A stretch of DNA of 64,000 nt from Ziziphus jujuba (GCF_031755915.1 NC_083381.1:3794501-3858500), one strand, 5' to 3'; shown: positions 1-12,791, counted from the stretch's first letter. Notes: generated by a model from the sequence alone, not told the origin. Made by a program: numbers and translations.

Positions 1-140
1 GACAAGTTACAGGCCTTGTTCGAACATGATAGATTCACCACTAAATGAATGACATATGGCAAGACATTGTTCGAACAAAGTACAAAACTTGTTCGAACAC
101 CGTTGACCCACCACTTAGAGAATGATACATGGCAAACTTT
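1..140. repeat. Imperfect repeats around TTGTTCGAACA
   Basis: The palindrome-containing word TTGTTCGAACA occurs at about 16-26, 67-77 and 89-99, with related flanking words (a CCACTTAGAGAATGA-like stretch next to CCACTAAATGAATGA). It looks like a short imperfect tandem repeat cut by the window edge. No coding potential is visible and the origin is unknown. Confidence 0.4.
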
Positions 141-429
141 ATGTAAACAACATTCATACATTCTTCAAAAAACAACCAAAAATTGGTCAAATTAGGTAAA
201 AATCATATTAAAACAAGGTCAAAATACCAAGAGTATCTTGTAGAAATATAAAGCTCAGTCCAAAACAAATATAGAGTAAACTATGTTAGCCTAGCCACCT
301 AAGTACATATATATAGGGTCTCTAAGTCATTTACTATATCTATCTAGGATTTGATCTTCATGCTTTGATACTGACTGAGAAAATCACACTTTACAAATCA
401 ATGTTTTAACTCATGAAAATTTACCAATA

Positions 430-2000
430 TACAAAACCTAGCTCAACACCTCCATTATTTGAGCAAGGACACTTCAATCTCATTCCGATGTCACGCTCTA
501 CCATCGTCTTTAATAAATAAACACACACCTTCCGAAAAGAATTATTAATAACAGGAACTTTCTATTGCCACCTAGTGATTCTAACTTTAAGAGACCATAA
601 ATATCAAGGTACACTAGACTGAGCAAATCCGATCTATTTGTTGAAAAAGACTTGAAGAGACTTTATGTTACTTGCCATATAAATAATAATTGGAACATAG
701 CATAGCATTCTTAGAAATAGTGAAAGCTTCTTCTATGTCAACATAGACAATCCTTTCTCACTCATGTGACCAATTCTCTATGCTATAAGTTTTAAAACAC
801 CTCACTTTATGCCATGTTGAGACTGTCTGAGCATACCTTCACATGAATCTTCTCATTTTCCTATACCATTGGTAAAATGATTATCATAGCCTTCCTTGTC
901 AAAGGCTATTCTTGATGGTAGATTGAGTTGAAGATCTGGAACATGATGAACATCCTTCAAAATAATTGTATATCCAACATTTTTTATTTAAATGTCACCA
1001 TTTCCAACAATTGTTGTGAAATTGGTATTTCCCATCTTCATCGTACCAAATTTTTGGCTTTATACATTTTCAATAAATCTCTGTCCAAAGTGATGTGATA
1101 AGATGCTGTAGTATCAACTACCCACTTGACGTATTAGCTTTATAAGTGAAAACATGTTTCTTTGTGGGTGGAGAAAAACACCACTTATCATCTAAAAGGT
1201 GACTAATGTTTCTCTACTCTCTGTTCGGCTTATTGCTACTTTGTCCCTACTTTCATAGCAACTTCCTATAGTTTTTCTTCAATTAACCTTCTATGGCACT
1301 TATGTATTGGCTGCCTTCTATCTATGGATCTGTCCTTACTCCTACTTTTGTCTCTCCCCATACTCAACTATCTCCTTACTTTCTTCCTTGATTCACTGTG
1401 ATAAGGGTATGTGACTAGTTATTGCTTATGTCTTTTCTCTTGACTTCCTTATTAAATAAAGCATTTGTAACCATACCTATAAAAAGTTCGTTATTTGGGA
1501 CCGAATTGCTAAAAGAGACTACCAGTGTTTCTCAAATATCTAAAAGAGTGCTAAGAAGCAGGAATGTCTAATCCCCATCCCCTGTTTGTAACTCCAATGC
1601 ATATAGTTGATTTACCAGGCTCTAGAACTCATTGATGTGCTTGGCTTTAAAAGTTTCACTCTTTAACTTCAAATCATCAATTGCCTCATCAAGGCTTTAT
1701 TTCGAGTGGTCTAAGCCTGATCCATGTCCTATAACTTCTTCCAAAGAGCATATGCATTTATCCCCTGTGTAACATGATTGAAGACAATATGATCAATCCA
1801 TTGTTGTATTTGATCAATTGTTTACCTATTCAGCTTCTTCCATTCTTCATCTTTGGTGGGATCGTGGTTTTATCCTTTGGTTTCCAAAGTGTCAAACAAA
1901 TCTTTGCAACTAAGGAGATCTTCCATCCGAAGTCTCTAAAGTGTGTAATTAGTGGCTGTAAGCTTAATCATAGCTCTAAATGATGATTCTTCCATTGGCA
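430..2000 (-). mobile_element. Decayed Ty1/copia retrotransposon fragment (gag to integrase)
   Basis: Reading the minus strand gives a broken copia polyprotein in the correct order. Near 1980-1500 is a UBN2-type gag (MEESSFRAMIKLTATNYTL, then MEDLLSCKDLFDTLETKG). Near 1130-1080 is a protease-like WVVDTTASYHITLDRD. At 1000-880 is GYTIILKDVHHVPDLQLNL. Near 770-730 is the pre-integrase RIGHMSEKGL, and at 620-440 an integrase stretch ending in LKCPCSNNGG, equivalent to the family's LKCLRSDNGG. Many stops and frameshifts interrupt it. Integrase similarity stops at about 440, and no reverse transcriptase or LTR is recognised, so this is an old truncated copy. Confidence 0.8.
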
Positions 2001-2082
2001 TCTTATTCTATAATGGCTTAATCAAAAAATCATATATAAATTCAACAAAACAGAGTTTACCAATGCATCTGACACTACTAAA

Positions 2083-2455
2083 AATGGTGGATTTGACTCT
2101 TCTAAATTCAAAATCTAAATCTCAAAAATTTTAGGTCCAAGTTGCAATTTTCAAAAGTCCTGGCCAAACTACAAATACCAAAAACTACAAGGTTCATGAT
2201 GTTCCTGATATGGCAATGCTTTTCTACACCTTATTTTGCTTCTATCAACATATAGGCGTTCTTCTTCATCTTGGCATGATCCAAATCTAAGAAATTTTGG
2301 TACCAGATTGCAACCTCACAAACATGATGGATTTGACTTTTTCTTGGAGGTTGCTAACATGGTAGATGATATGGCAATGCTCTTATATACCTTATTTTAC
2401 TTCTGTTAGCACATGGGCACTGTTCTTCATCTTGGTAAGATCTTTCTCCTAGAAT
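2083..2455. repeat. Local imperfect direct repeats beside the copia fragment
   Basis: A stretch of about 70 bases beginning TGGCAATGCTTTTCTACACC at 2211 recurs at 2372 as TGGCAATGCTCTTATATACC, with the same downstream words (CTTATTTT, TTCTTCATCTTGG). A second word, GGATTTGACT, occurs near 2090 and 2327. This may be the decayed leader or LTR region of the neighbouring copia remnant, which would be read on the minus strand, but no LTR boundary is visible. Confidence 0.45.
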
Positions 2456-2599
2456 GCTTGAATACTAGTTTGGAACTAGATCCTCCTCCTAGTATAGTAT
2501 GCTCAAATACTAGTTTGGAGCTGGTTTTTGAAAAACCCTATATCTCAACCTGGAACTCTCATATCACTTGTTACATAATGGGGTTCCACTTTAAGGTTT

Positions 2600-5479
2600 G
2601 ACCTAGTAAGAGGAGTAACTTAAGTCTCTTATTATATAAACTTTAGGATCTCCAGATCTGGCCATTATGACACTTATATTTACACCTTCTAATAGACTAT
2701 GCATTAATACCACATAAATTTAGGCAATATTGATTTTTATGTTAATAAAGAGTAACCCACATTCACTATTGGAGATTTCTTAACATTTTATAAAGTCATT
2801 AAAGATGCTCTAATATATCAATTAAGCGAGAGAAGTATATGCTTGAGACTATCAACATAGAAATTGATGATAATCAATTTGTAGGTTAGTTTGGAGAAGT
2901 AATAAAGATTACATTTCCATACATTAATCTGAGCCTATTACCAAGAAAAGATACATATCAATCTAAGCCTATTACCTAAAACAAATCAATCGGACTTAGG
3001 TTGCATTTTCAATTAATTCCATGTGATTTGGTTAAAAAATCTAAAATGCTCACATCGCTGCTGCAAGGTTTTTTGAGTACATCTTCTTATCCAGTTAAAC
3101 TGAAGGAGACAAGTGAAGCTTGATTCAGATACTAAACTTGATTCAGATAATTTTAGTAGTAATAGAGTTCAATTGAAGCTAGCAAAATTTTTGAACCATT
3201 TTATCTATATAGCTTACCTCATTCATAAAAAAATAGAGCTTAATTTGGCTTGATTGGCTTTAGTATGACAGCTTAAAGAAATCAAATATTTCAATTTTTA
3301 ATTTTATTTTCATCACTAAATTATTAATAAATTGTACTTATTTAATTAATTGTTTTTCTAATGTTTAAATATATTTTTTAAGAATATATTAGATTAAATT
3401 ACAGCATTTGAAACGATCAAGTTATTAATTAAAAATAAATTTGATGCCAAAACTATAAAGTCAAATATGAAATAAGCTTCACCATATATATATATATATA
3501 TATATATAATTTTGCTATCACACATAATTTGTCATGCACACATTTAATATCATACGCATCCATGCGTTTTATTGCAATTGTTGCCGTATTGGTAAAAAAC
3601 TGAACATTATTTTTTATTTTTTATTTTTCTGAACAATGATTCGGGTTTTGTATTCTCGTACCTCAATATTAGAAAAAAAAAATCAATAATAATTAATTAA
3701 CTACTTAAAAAAAAAAAAAAAGGCTCATCCAGCATAGGATGAAAAACCCCAGAACCCTCTCATCGTAACTTTCCAATTCAATGAACCCCTAAGATAAAAA
3801 AACAAAAAGCCCATCCAGTTTTAAATATGAAGAGGGAAAATATAAGCCCGGCATTTATTTCACAATTTTATAAAAAACTTTATATACTATAATTCTTTAT
3901 ACATAATTATTTAAATATATAAAAATATAAAAAAATTAAATAATATTTTTAATATCTCAAATATTCATAATTAATAGTATTTTAACTAAGTTAAAAAATT
4001 TTTTTTTTTTCACAAACTACTTAAAAATTAAATATCACTCTATAAAAAATTTTCATAACGTTTTTATATGAAGCTTATGGGTATCAAATTTTACAAATTT
4101 GTTTTAATTAAAAAAATTTTAAAAAATAAAAAAAATATTTTTTAAAATATTCAGTTTTAAAACTATAAACACCTTTAAACATATTTAAATATATTTATGC
4201 ATATATTTAAAATATTTAATAATATATTTTTAAAAATAATTAAAATATTAATATTTAAAAAAATTTAATTGTATATTTCTAAATATATTTAAAATGTTTA
4301 AATATATTTATAAATATATATGGAATTTTCTTATCTAAAATTATTTAATTTTATATTTATAAATATATTTAAAATATTCAATCAAATATATTTTAAAATA
4401 TTTAATTTTATTTTTTTTAAATATATAATATATATTTTAATAATAATTTTAAATGATGGTGAAAAAATATATTTATAATAAAATCTTATAGAAGTGGTTG
4501 GCAGTGCAAGTAGAACTACTCTTGTTCGCCTTGTCTTCTTTCTAATGGCGCTTCCTTAGCCAGCCATCCTAGCTTCTGTCGCCGAAGCCGCTTCTAAGTT
4601 TTCTCTGTCAAGAATTGTTCGTCATCATCATCGATTGTCTCCTCTAGCCATCCACAATGCTAGTCTCCTTCCAAGTCAATTTCAGTTGCTATTAGTTGGA
4701 ATCAAAATGAAACTTTAATCAAAAGCCTCACTCAGTGAGCTTAAGAATTTGAATTTTGAGAATTTTTTATTTGCAATTTGTGTTTTTTGTTGCTTGAGAT
4801 GCCCATTAAACACACATTTTGGACGCCGAGATTGGGTAATTATTTTTCTATCTCAACTTCTCGGCGAATATAATACTCTCTTTTTTGTCGTTTTTCATTT
4901 TCGTGTAATTTGATTTGATTTGATTTTTTCGTACCGATCATTAATCATTCCGATTACTGTTTAGAACCGAATATGTTAGCCTCTGTTCATGGCAACCCTC
5001 TAAATTTTCTTCAATATTCCTCTTTCCGTCTGTTTAGATGTATTTTTTTTTTTTTTTATCGTTTTTTATTGTTGAACTATATATGTACTTTAAATATTCT
5101 TGGGAATAGTGGATGTAAATGATGGAGTCATGTTGATGTTGAAGAGTGATTCCACAGCTGTAGGGGGGTTTTGTGTTGTTGGTGTTGAATGATGCTTTAG
5201 TGGATTTGCACATTTGGGTTGAAGTTAGTTGCTAATGTAATATGTGAATACGTTTTGGCCATTAGTTGGTCTAGCTTTTGCAGGAAATTCTTGTTCCAAG
5301 TTTAAAAATTCTTAAGCAATTGTCGTTTCTCTAATAAGAGTGCCAGGTTCTGATGATTCACTGATTTAATTTACTTTTAACAAGTATGAATGTAATGCAT
5401 CTGTAGTTCCTCTAAATCATTTTTTTAATGCATCTGTATGTCCTCTAATCATTTTTATACTTTTTCTCTTCATGTCGAG
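2600..5479. other. AT-rich intergenic DNA
   Basis: No gene recognised. 3880-4450 is extremely AT-rich with many AAATATATTTAAAA-like words. 4500-5480 is less AT-rich and could be upstream or untranslated sequence of the PPR pseudogene, since a polypyrimidine run and GCAG at 5508-5526 look like a splice acceptor just before the duplicated block. Confidence 0.5.
3484..3509. repeat. (TA)n microsatellite
   Basis: An uninterrupted TA dinucleotide run of about 13 units in AT-rich intergenic sequence. Confidence 0.85.
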
Positions 5480-5624
5480 ATGTACTTGCAAATTTGAATA
5501 GTACCTTTTTTTTTTTTGGTTGCAGATCTTGAAGTTTGATTTTCATAGATTGTTGAGAAACAGACAAAGTTAAGGAACTAGGGACTCAGTATGTTGTGTT
5601 ATCTTTACTACCTGTTCCACGACC

Positions 5625-7016
5625 ATGTCCTCTTCCCCAAGATCTTGGCTACTTCGTTTCTGCAATTGATTACTTGTGTCACCATCAACATCCGTTCCTT
5701 ATCCATTGAATCATTCAGTGTTGCTCCCCAATCAAGCCCTGGCCCCAACGCTTGTACCTTGTGTCAATGATCACCAGCCGGCAAAATCTTGACCTTGCCC
5801 TCCAAATCTTCCATTATGCTGGAAATTTCCACCTGGATTTCTCCAATAACTATGAAACTTGCCATGCTGTCATCCAATGTCTCTCACGTGCTCATGCTTT
5901 TGAAGATGCTGAGTCCCTGCTTTCTTGCCAAAACAAATCTCAATTAAAATGTGGTGGAGAACTTTTTATCACTGTCATTCATAATTACAGCCTTGTAGGT
6001 GGACCAAAATCATCATTGAAAACCTTTATACGCATTGAATCCTTTGTCGTTCAACGCTGTGTGAGATCTTTGAACACTTTGTTGAACGCTTTAGTTCAAA
6101 ATGAGTGCTATGATTTGGCGCACTTGGTGTTCGTCAATTGCAAGAAGAGTTTTCATGTGGTGCACAATGTGTTTACCTGTAACATTTTGATTAAAGCGTT
6201 ATGAGACAGCAATAACATAGATGGTGCTCTCAAGTTGTTGGATGAAATGCCTGCCATGGGAATGGTCCCTAATGTGGTCACTTACGCTACTATTATGGGT
6301 GGGTATGTTTCACAAGGTGATATGGTTGGTGTCAGGAGGCTTTTTACTGAAATTTTGGATTGAGGATGGCTGCCTGATGCCTATGCCTATACTATTTTGA
6401 TGGCTGGGTATATTAAGCAAGGGAGATTGGCTGTTGCTATTAAGATAATGGATGAAATGGATGAAGAAGGGATTGACCCAAATGATGTTACTTATGGGTT
6501 ATGATTAAAGCTTATTGTAAGGAAAACAAGTCTGGTGAAGCACTTAAGTTGCTTTATGATATGATTGAGAAGAAGTATATACCAACCTCAGCGCTTTGTT
6601 GCAAGGTGATTGACGTGCTATGCGAACAAGGGAAGGTGGAGGATGCTTGTCAGCTATGGAAAAGACTTTTGAAGAAGAATTGTACTCCTGATAATACCAT
6701 TACAAGTACACTTATACATTGGCTTTATAAGCAGGGAAAGATATGGGAAGCCAGAAAGTTATTTGATCAGTTCAAAAAGGGTTCAATTCCAAGTGTCCTA
6801 ACTTACAACACACTAATTGCGGGAATGTGTGAGAAGGGGGAGTTTTGTGAGGCAGGTAGGTTGTGGGATAATATGGTGGAAAATGGCTGTGCTCCTAATG
6901 CTTTTACCTACAATATGCTAATTAAGGGGTTTTGTAATATTGGTAAAGCAGAGGAGGGGATTAGAATTCTAAAGGAGATGTTGGATAAGGGATGTTTCCC
7001 CAACAAGTCTACTTAG
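5625..7016 (+). pseudogene. P-type pentatricopeptide-repeat (PPR) protein pseudogene, copy 1
   Basis: Functional relatives are organelle-targeted RNA-binding proteins made of 35-residue helical repeats. From the ATG at 5625 (MSSSPRSWLLRFCN) the reading frame meets TGA at 5667. PPR units are clear further on, for example [40 protein letters not shown] and AYTILMAGYIKQGRLAVAIK; about eight are recognisable. Lesions seen: TGA at 5667, a frame change before 5752, TGA at 6202, TGA at 6361, a frameshift near 6496-6502 and TAG at 7014. Relative to the partner copy, about 30 bases are missing next to the last stop. Open stretches at 5752-6204 and 6501-7016 hold most of the repeats. The gene is almost certainly non-functional. 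Confidence 0.85.
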
Positions 7017-8693
7017 CATGGGAAAGGAAAGAAGAAGTCACATAGGTTCTTTTAATGGCAATGCTGAGTGGAGTCATTGATAATGACTCTCGGGGTCTCT
7101 TCCTTGGTAATTGTTGGAGAGTTGAGTATGGAGGCAAGGTGTTCTTGACCAAATACTGTCTGATAATGTTACTTAGAGTTGTTCAATATGACACATTTTG
7201 GGAGCCAATACCTTGATGTCCTTGTAATAAGGTGACCTTTTTATTCATCATTTTTACTCTTTTTATTATTATTTTATTAGGGAATGCCAATTATTTTATT
7301 ACGATTAATATGCTATCAATTGACTTAGCCTTTTCCTTTTCATTTTCACTTCTTTTACTCACCTTTGGTATTATTGTATTTGTATCCTCTATAGCTGGAA
7401 TCAGAATATATTGTATGAAAAATTTAATTGCATACTAGGATCATGTTATTGAATTATTTGATTTTTTAAATGTACTATCTTTTCACCAATGATAAAAATT
7501 AAAATACATAGATTTGAAAAGCCCTGATAAAAATGAAGTATGGTGATGATAAAGGGTTTTCTGTGAGATAAATTGCTATCTTCTATCCCAATTTGCTTGG
7601 TAACCTTGGGGAAAAAAAATCAGTGAGTTATATCTACATTCAACTAGTAATGTTCCTTTATTTTGATGTTAGTGGTCTGATTGCAACATGATCAGTTTTC
7701 CTTTGAATTTAAGTGGAGAGAATAGATCTACATCTATATGTCAAAGTAGCACAAGCCATATTTAAGATGTGACTGAGGCTTTGAACCAACAAATAAATTT
7801 GCAGAAATTGAAACAATCCTTACAGTCACGAAAAAGATTTTAATTTTCTGGGGTACTATTATGGATAATTGGTTGTACAGAATTTGTGTAAGACTTGCTA
7901 AAAGTTTCAAATTATTTAGGGAGCCTAATATTCTCTCTAGGTGATCTATGGCTGCCCAAGTTGATAGTTTTTTCTTTTTTCTAAAGCTACTCTGCTTCAT
8001 TGTAAACCTCCTAATAAAGGTGGAGCCATATTTTTGGTTTTGCTCAATAAATTTAGGACAGTAACTGATATGAGCTAATCAGACCCTCTGCTGCTTTATC
8101 GGCTTGTTGACATTTTTTCTACAGTAAGGCTTGAATTCTCCCACTTCTATTAGCCTAGGTTATTCTACAACAATGTTGGATAAGTTTCAATGGTCTGCTA
8201 TGTTGCAAGGCATTGTTGTGTACATGTAGTGAATTCGTTAAGCACATGTATGGCTTAAACTAACTACCTATTTACCAGACCGAAGTCAATTTGGCCTGTC
8301 ATTTTTTAATCTTGGTTCATTAATTGGATTATTTGGCTTGTGGAAAAGAAGCATGCCTAGTGGATCCCCGAAGTAACCCCAACACAAGCTCAACTTAGCA
8401 CTTTCTATTTATTGAGCAAATATTTTTCTTACTATACATGTAAGTTGGCATTTAATTTCCAAAACTCAATGTAGAGGGCATTATTTTTTCGCTAAACAAT
8501 TATATGTAACAATTAACTCCTTTTGAATTCATATTTTGTTTCTGTGAAAGGAAATTTTTAATGAAGAAGTTGAGTATAAGCATCTTAAGTTGACTGTTGT
8601 ATATATAATGCTAGAAAATTTGTCCACATATGGAATCTCAGTAACTCCACTCTACATAAGCATTAATTCTGTTTGCACATGTGACCATATTTT
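7017..8693. other. Duplicated non-coding DNA downstream of the PPR pseudogene
   Basis: It aligns collinearly with about 52360-54110, with small indels and substitutions. No coding region shared by both copies was found, and the short hydrophobic frame at 7232-7438 is not preserved in copy 2. It is probably the old 3' untranslated and intergenic sequence of the PPR gene. Confidence 0.6.
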
Positions 8694-9830
8694 ATATATA
8701 CATGTCCATTATGCAAGTTGGTGGTATTGAGCTGTGACCTGGATGACAAGAATTTTACTTAAACTGATTTCTTTTATTCATCATTTCATGTAAGGACGAT
8801 TAAGCTTGGACTTAGAAAATTATTTAAGGCACAGAACCCTTAGCGCTGCCTGTAGACATTAGCTAACTGTTGACTATATGATATGGACCAGAGGCCCCAT
8901 TTATTCCATTTAATTACTGATATAATCTGAGAAGACTGAATTATGGAAGGAACAGGCCTGGAGTTTGATATCATAATTTGGGCATCTTAATTGGACGTGT
9001 ATAAGTCTGCAATGGTTAGATGATATGCCAGATTTAATGCTGACCTTTAGATTTTTATTATTTCTTTATTATGTGTCTAGTCAAGTATGTGAATCATACA
9101 AAACTGTGCATCGTTAGAGCCTCAAGAGAAAACACTAGCAACTTTGGTATTCAATTATAATTTTAAGAAATAGTGGAGTTTCCAAGTGGAAACTAACTTA
9201 TGTTAAACTTGCAGCAAGATTTTTCTTCTCAATTGAAGAACTCACACTTAAAGTAAACAAGATAAAAAAATAAAAATTAAAAAATTAAAAAGCGAATAAA
9301 CTGAGAAAATAAAGTACAACCACAAAACATAAGTTTTATAGCTATTCAGAACTTATAACCATTCCTACATCCATTGTTTAAGAGTCTTGATCAGATTAAA
9401 TTTCAGTTTTCAAAAATATACAGCTCATCACCAAAGTCACAGGATCTCAATCCCTATGAGAAAATATCCCTCTGATTTTCTAATGTTACAGGCACTCTCC
9501 CTCACTCTGCTTTTTATTGTTAATGTGTCTCACACAGCAACAGCAGCTCCTTCATCATGAAGCAAATAGGAAACCCTCTATTGAATTCTAGCTACACCAT
9601 CATAGCTTGACACCTAGGTAAGAAACTAATGGCAGCTCAAATAGCTAACTTGACTAATAAGTAACAAACAGAGCAAGCACATGTTGTAATGCATATGTGA
9701 ATACATATATATAAAAACAGTGAGTTTCACTATATGTATAAACCAAAACTTGTTCAACTTATTTGACTCCTAGGTAAGTTCCAAAAATAGACAACTAATA
9801 CTGTTAGCCTTTAATTATTGATGATATCAT
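8694..9830. other. 1.14-kb segment present only in duplication copy 1
   Basis: In copy 2 the sequence runs directly from GTGACCATATTTT into GTGCTTTATAATGC. In copy 1 these two words are separated by this segment. There is no clear target duplication, TIR or LTR at its ends, so a deletion in copy 2 and an insertion in copy 1 are both possible. The part at 9240-9380 has an LTR-like look but is not assignable. Confidence 0.6.
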
Positions 9831-9890
9831 GTGCTTTATAATGCATCATGATTACCATGAAAGAATTTTAACCTAATTTTATGGTATTGT

Positions 9891-11296
9891 CATGATTATT
9901 TAGCTTCTTGAAAATGTCTCATCTAATTTTCATTTATTTTTAGGATGCATCAAGTGATGCAAAACTGCTGCACTGAAGTGTGAGGAACTAAAATTTGAGC
10001 ATCACGAGCTAATGGTTAGAACTCCTCTGTTTGCAGATATTAGCAAGCAGATGCTAGACTTTCTTGATAGTTGGAGCATTTTAAACAGTGCATCAATTAC
10101 TGAGGCTTATCATTCTTTGAAAACCACTTAGCTGATTGAAAGTCAAAAGCCTGATATATTTTCAAGTCTAAATACTTTTCAAGCCATGCAGCAAATTGAT
10201 TCATTAGTCTGATTTAGGTGTTTCTTAATCTAATGTCATGCATTACAACACATCTGCATTTGGCCTACATTTACATGCAGTATTTTAAAGCCTCCCTCTT
10301 TGTCTCTTCAAAGGAAGAAAAATCTCTTTTAAGGACTCTCCCTCCAAAACCTGCCTTCTACATATGGCAACCTCTTAGATGTTCTGTTTGTCCCCAAATT
10401 ATGAATGTGAGGAGGCTCCTGTTGCGGTTATCCATCAAAAAGTAACATTCGACCTTGGGTGGAAGAAGTAAACAGAATTGTGTTTGCTCTTGCAATATGA
10501 CTCTGCATTTTCCTGTAAGCATTGTATTCTTCCACTGGTAATTTGATTTGTTCTGTTTTTGGCGGGAATTGGGAAATGCCTCCTGCTTGTTATAGATAAC
10601 TGGCTGCAATGTATATATAGTTTTACAATTGTTTTATTTTGTTGGTCCAGTTCTTTATATTTTTTTTGCTTATGTTTTGGTTCTTTAATTAAAATTTAGG
10701 ACCAGTAGCCACTTACATTTGATTTCATGATTTTCAATAAATTTTTTTTCAGTTTCAAACAATTTAAGTAGCCTATATATGAGAATGTTTATTATGAGAA
10801 TGTTTGTTATACAGTCTTCATTAGTAAATGGTTAAGTCAATGTTAGGGAAGCATTACAAATTGTACCTGCTTAACAGATGCTTTTTCAACAGTATGCATG
10901 ATTTCTCTATTACCATATATGTCCTATAAATGCACAAAAAGTTGGGTTTTATAGTAGAGAAAACCCTTAAAGAATAATGTTGATTGTTCATTTAAGTATG
11001 TGATTGCATAGAATCAATAAACAATTGTATTCGAGAAGTATATATATTGTGTTAAATTGAGAACTTCTTGCATGCATTTTCTTTTGTCAGCTAAAATACA
11101 TTAGGAACCAAAGATAACAGTCATGCTTTACATATAATATACTTCAATGCCATATTGTTAGATGATAGTTATAGAATTAATTTTTCTTCTGAGTGTCGAA
11201 GCAGTGTGTTTTGAGCCCATATTTGTAGTTTTCCTTAAGAAACTGTGAACAGTACTTTGCTTGATGTCCAAAACTCAGAAAACAACTTTAGCATTA
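9891..11296. other. Intergenic DNA, no gene recognised
   Basis: It lies between the end of the duplicated block and the 3' end of the ankyrin/PGG pseudogene. Short open frames at 10218-10445 and 10358-10609 overlap on opposite strands, have no recognisable motifs and look accidental. Confidence 0.5.
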
Positions 11297-11850
11297 TTAC
11301 ACTTGATCAAGTTCAAAACAACAGCCAAAAAGACAGTCATCTATATGTGACATCAACAACTTGTGGAACCAACCCAAAAAAGACAACCCAATAACACAAG
11401 TGACTATGGAAAGAGCACTAGAATGCCTTAACACTGCATATATGCCTGTCACGAATGCAATAACCATTGGCGCCATGGCAAACATGGTGAGATGAAAGGA
11501 AATTAAGAAGTACGATAAAAACCTTCTCCTTTCTTGTTTTAGAGCCAAGAAGAGGTGGATAAATACAACCGAGCTAGAGAACACCATGGCTATTGTGTCT
11601 GTTATAATAAATGTCTTGAATGCTATGTTTTTCTTCAAGATTGCGGTACCCTGTTCTTGACTTCCATCGCTCACATAACCCCCAGGCAATGTAAAACCTG
11701 CGGCAAATGTTACGGTCGCAATGAGTGCAGCCACAATGAGAGTAGCTTCTTTAGCTTTATCTACTCAAGAATCTTCATCGTTTTTCTGCAATAATATTTG
11801 TTGATCTGATCTTGTATTGTCTCTTTGCATTTGTTGTTCCTGCAAATATT
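11297..11850 (-). pseudogene. PGG-domain (C-terminal) exon of the ACD6-like pseudogene
   Basis: The reading frame QKNDEDS*VDKAKEATLIV continues into VAALIATVTFAAGFTLPGGY, the hallmark of the PGG domain, followed by three further hydrophobic segments (FIITDTIAMVFSSSVVFIHL, a stretch around FAMAPMVIAFVTGIYAVL, and IVTCVIGLSFLGWF). The TGA at 11765 sits just upstream of the PGG motif and looks like a CGA-to-TGA change. The normal stop is at 11297. Confidence 0.88.
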
Positions 11851-12038
11851 GCAAGTTATAAGATTTTCTCAACATATGCATGTTTGTATACATATTTCTA
11901 TCTAGCATGCTTTATGTAACTCATGAAAGAGAATAATGGCATGTACATTTTGACTACAGATTATGTTACTCATAGACAAGAAAATGTACAAAGCTTTATT
12001 CTTGAATGCAGCTGACTTTCATATATCTAACTTGAAGA

Positions 12039-12721
12039 TTATTTCTTGAAACCTATGTTGTTAATAATGTGCTTTAATTTTAAATTATTTGTTGTTGCAT
12101 CAATCCACTTTCCGAAAGCAAGAATATTTTCTTCATTGAATTTCAAGTTATTTATTTTGATAGGCTGAGAGATGTTTTGATGATGATTTGGAGTGGAAAG
12201 TGATGTTATCCCATTATCTTCATCCTTTCCTTGCAGTACATTGTAAAGTGAAGGATTTTGCAGGATATTACACACAGTGTAATTGCTAATGTCTCCAATG
12301 TCGACGAATTCAGAGCTATCCGGACACCATGAAATGATATCCTTTATTTTCTCAAGGTAGCTATGACAAGCTGCTATTTGAAGAGGTATCTTGCCTTCTT
12401 TATCTTTCACATAGATAGCATAGGTCGAATTCTAGTAAGGCCTTCACCATTGAAAGGTTTCCTAGGTCTACAACATAGTGTAGTGGAGTCCAACCTTGTT
12501 GATCTGCTTGTTTGCTTAATTCCCCCATTTTTCTTAATATTGCTCATCATTTCTAACACATGTGAGACAAATATATTAGATCTTCGAAAGCTTATATAAG
12601 AAGCAATCCTCATTAAAGATGAGTTCGTGGTTGAAGAGTCTAATTGCATGTGTGGAATGTTTAATTGATAGTTGTTTTTTTTGTGACTCAAGACCCACTT
12701 TAGCTTCACCTTCATAGTCAT
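12039..12721 (-). pseudogene. Central ankyrin exon of the ACD6-like pseudogene
   Basis: Minus-strand translation in shifting frames gives SHVLEMMSNIKKNG, then SKQADQQGWTPLHYVVDL, then YVKDKEGKIPLQIAACHSYL, i.e. a continuous ankyrin run broken by two frameshifts (near 12520 and 12425). The last part continues to IINNIGFKK and a stop at 12039. The exon lies on the far side of the copia insertion from the first exon. Confidence 0.78.
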
Positions 12722-12786
12722 GTGCTTCCTTAAATACCCAACAAAACACTTATTTTATATGGTAACTAAAATTATGGAATGGTACC

Positions 12787-12791
12787 ATAAT
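12787..12791. repeat. Target-site duplication of the copia element, left (ATAAT)
   Basis: ATAAT directly precedes the 5' LTR. The right flank at 17858-17862 is ATAAC, a 4 of 5 match, as expected for a 5-bp copia target duplication with one later mutation. Confidence 0.75.

Larger units (their letters stand above)
5480..9890 (+). repeat. Segmental duplication, copy 1 (partner at 48605-54170)
   Basis: This block, which contains the PPR pseudogene and its downstream non-coding DNA, matches 48605-54170 collinearly in the same orientation. Anchor words in order are TTTGATTTTCATAGATTG, the PPR coding region, GGGAATGCCAATTATTT, GACCGAAGTCAATTTGGCCT, AATGCTAGAAAATTTGTCCA and TTTATAATGCATCATG. In one 110-base coding stretch compared by eye there are about 4 differences. 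Copy 1 has about 1.14 kb (8694-9830) that copy 2 lacks, and copy 2 has a 2.17-kb insertion that copy 1 lacks. Confidence 0.88.

Noticed and set aside
7232..7438. Hydrophobic 68-residue open frame after the PPR pseudogene
   Set aside because: It has no preserved frame in the duplicate at about 52570-52780, and its composition explains the hydrophobicity.
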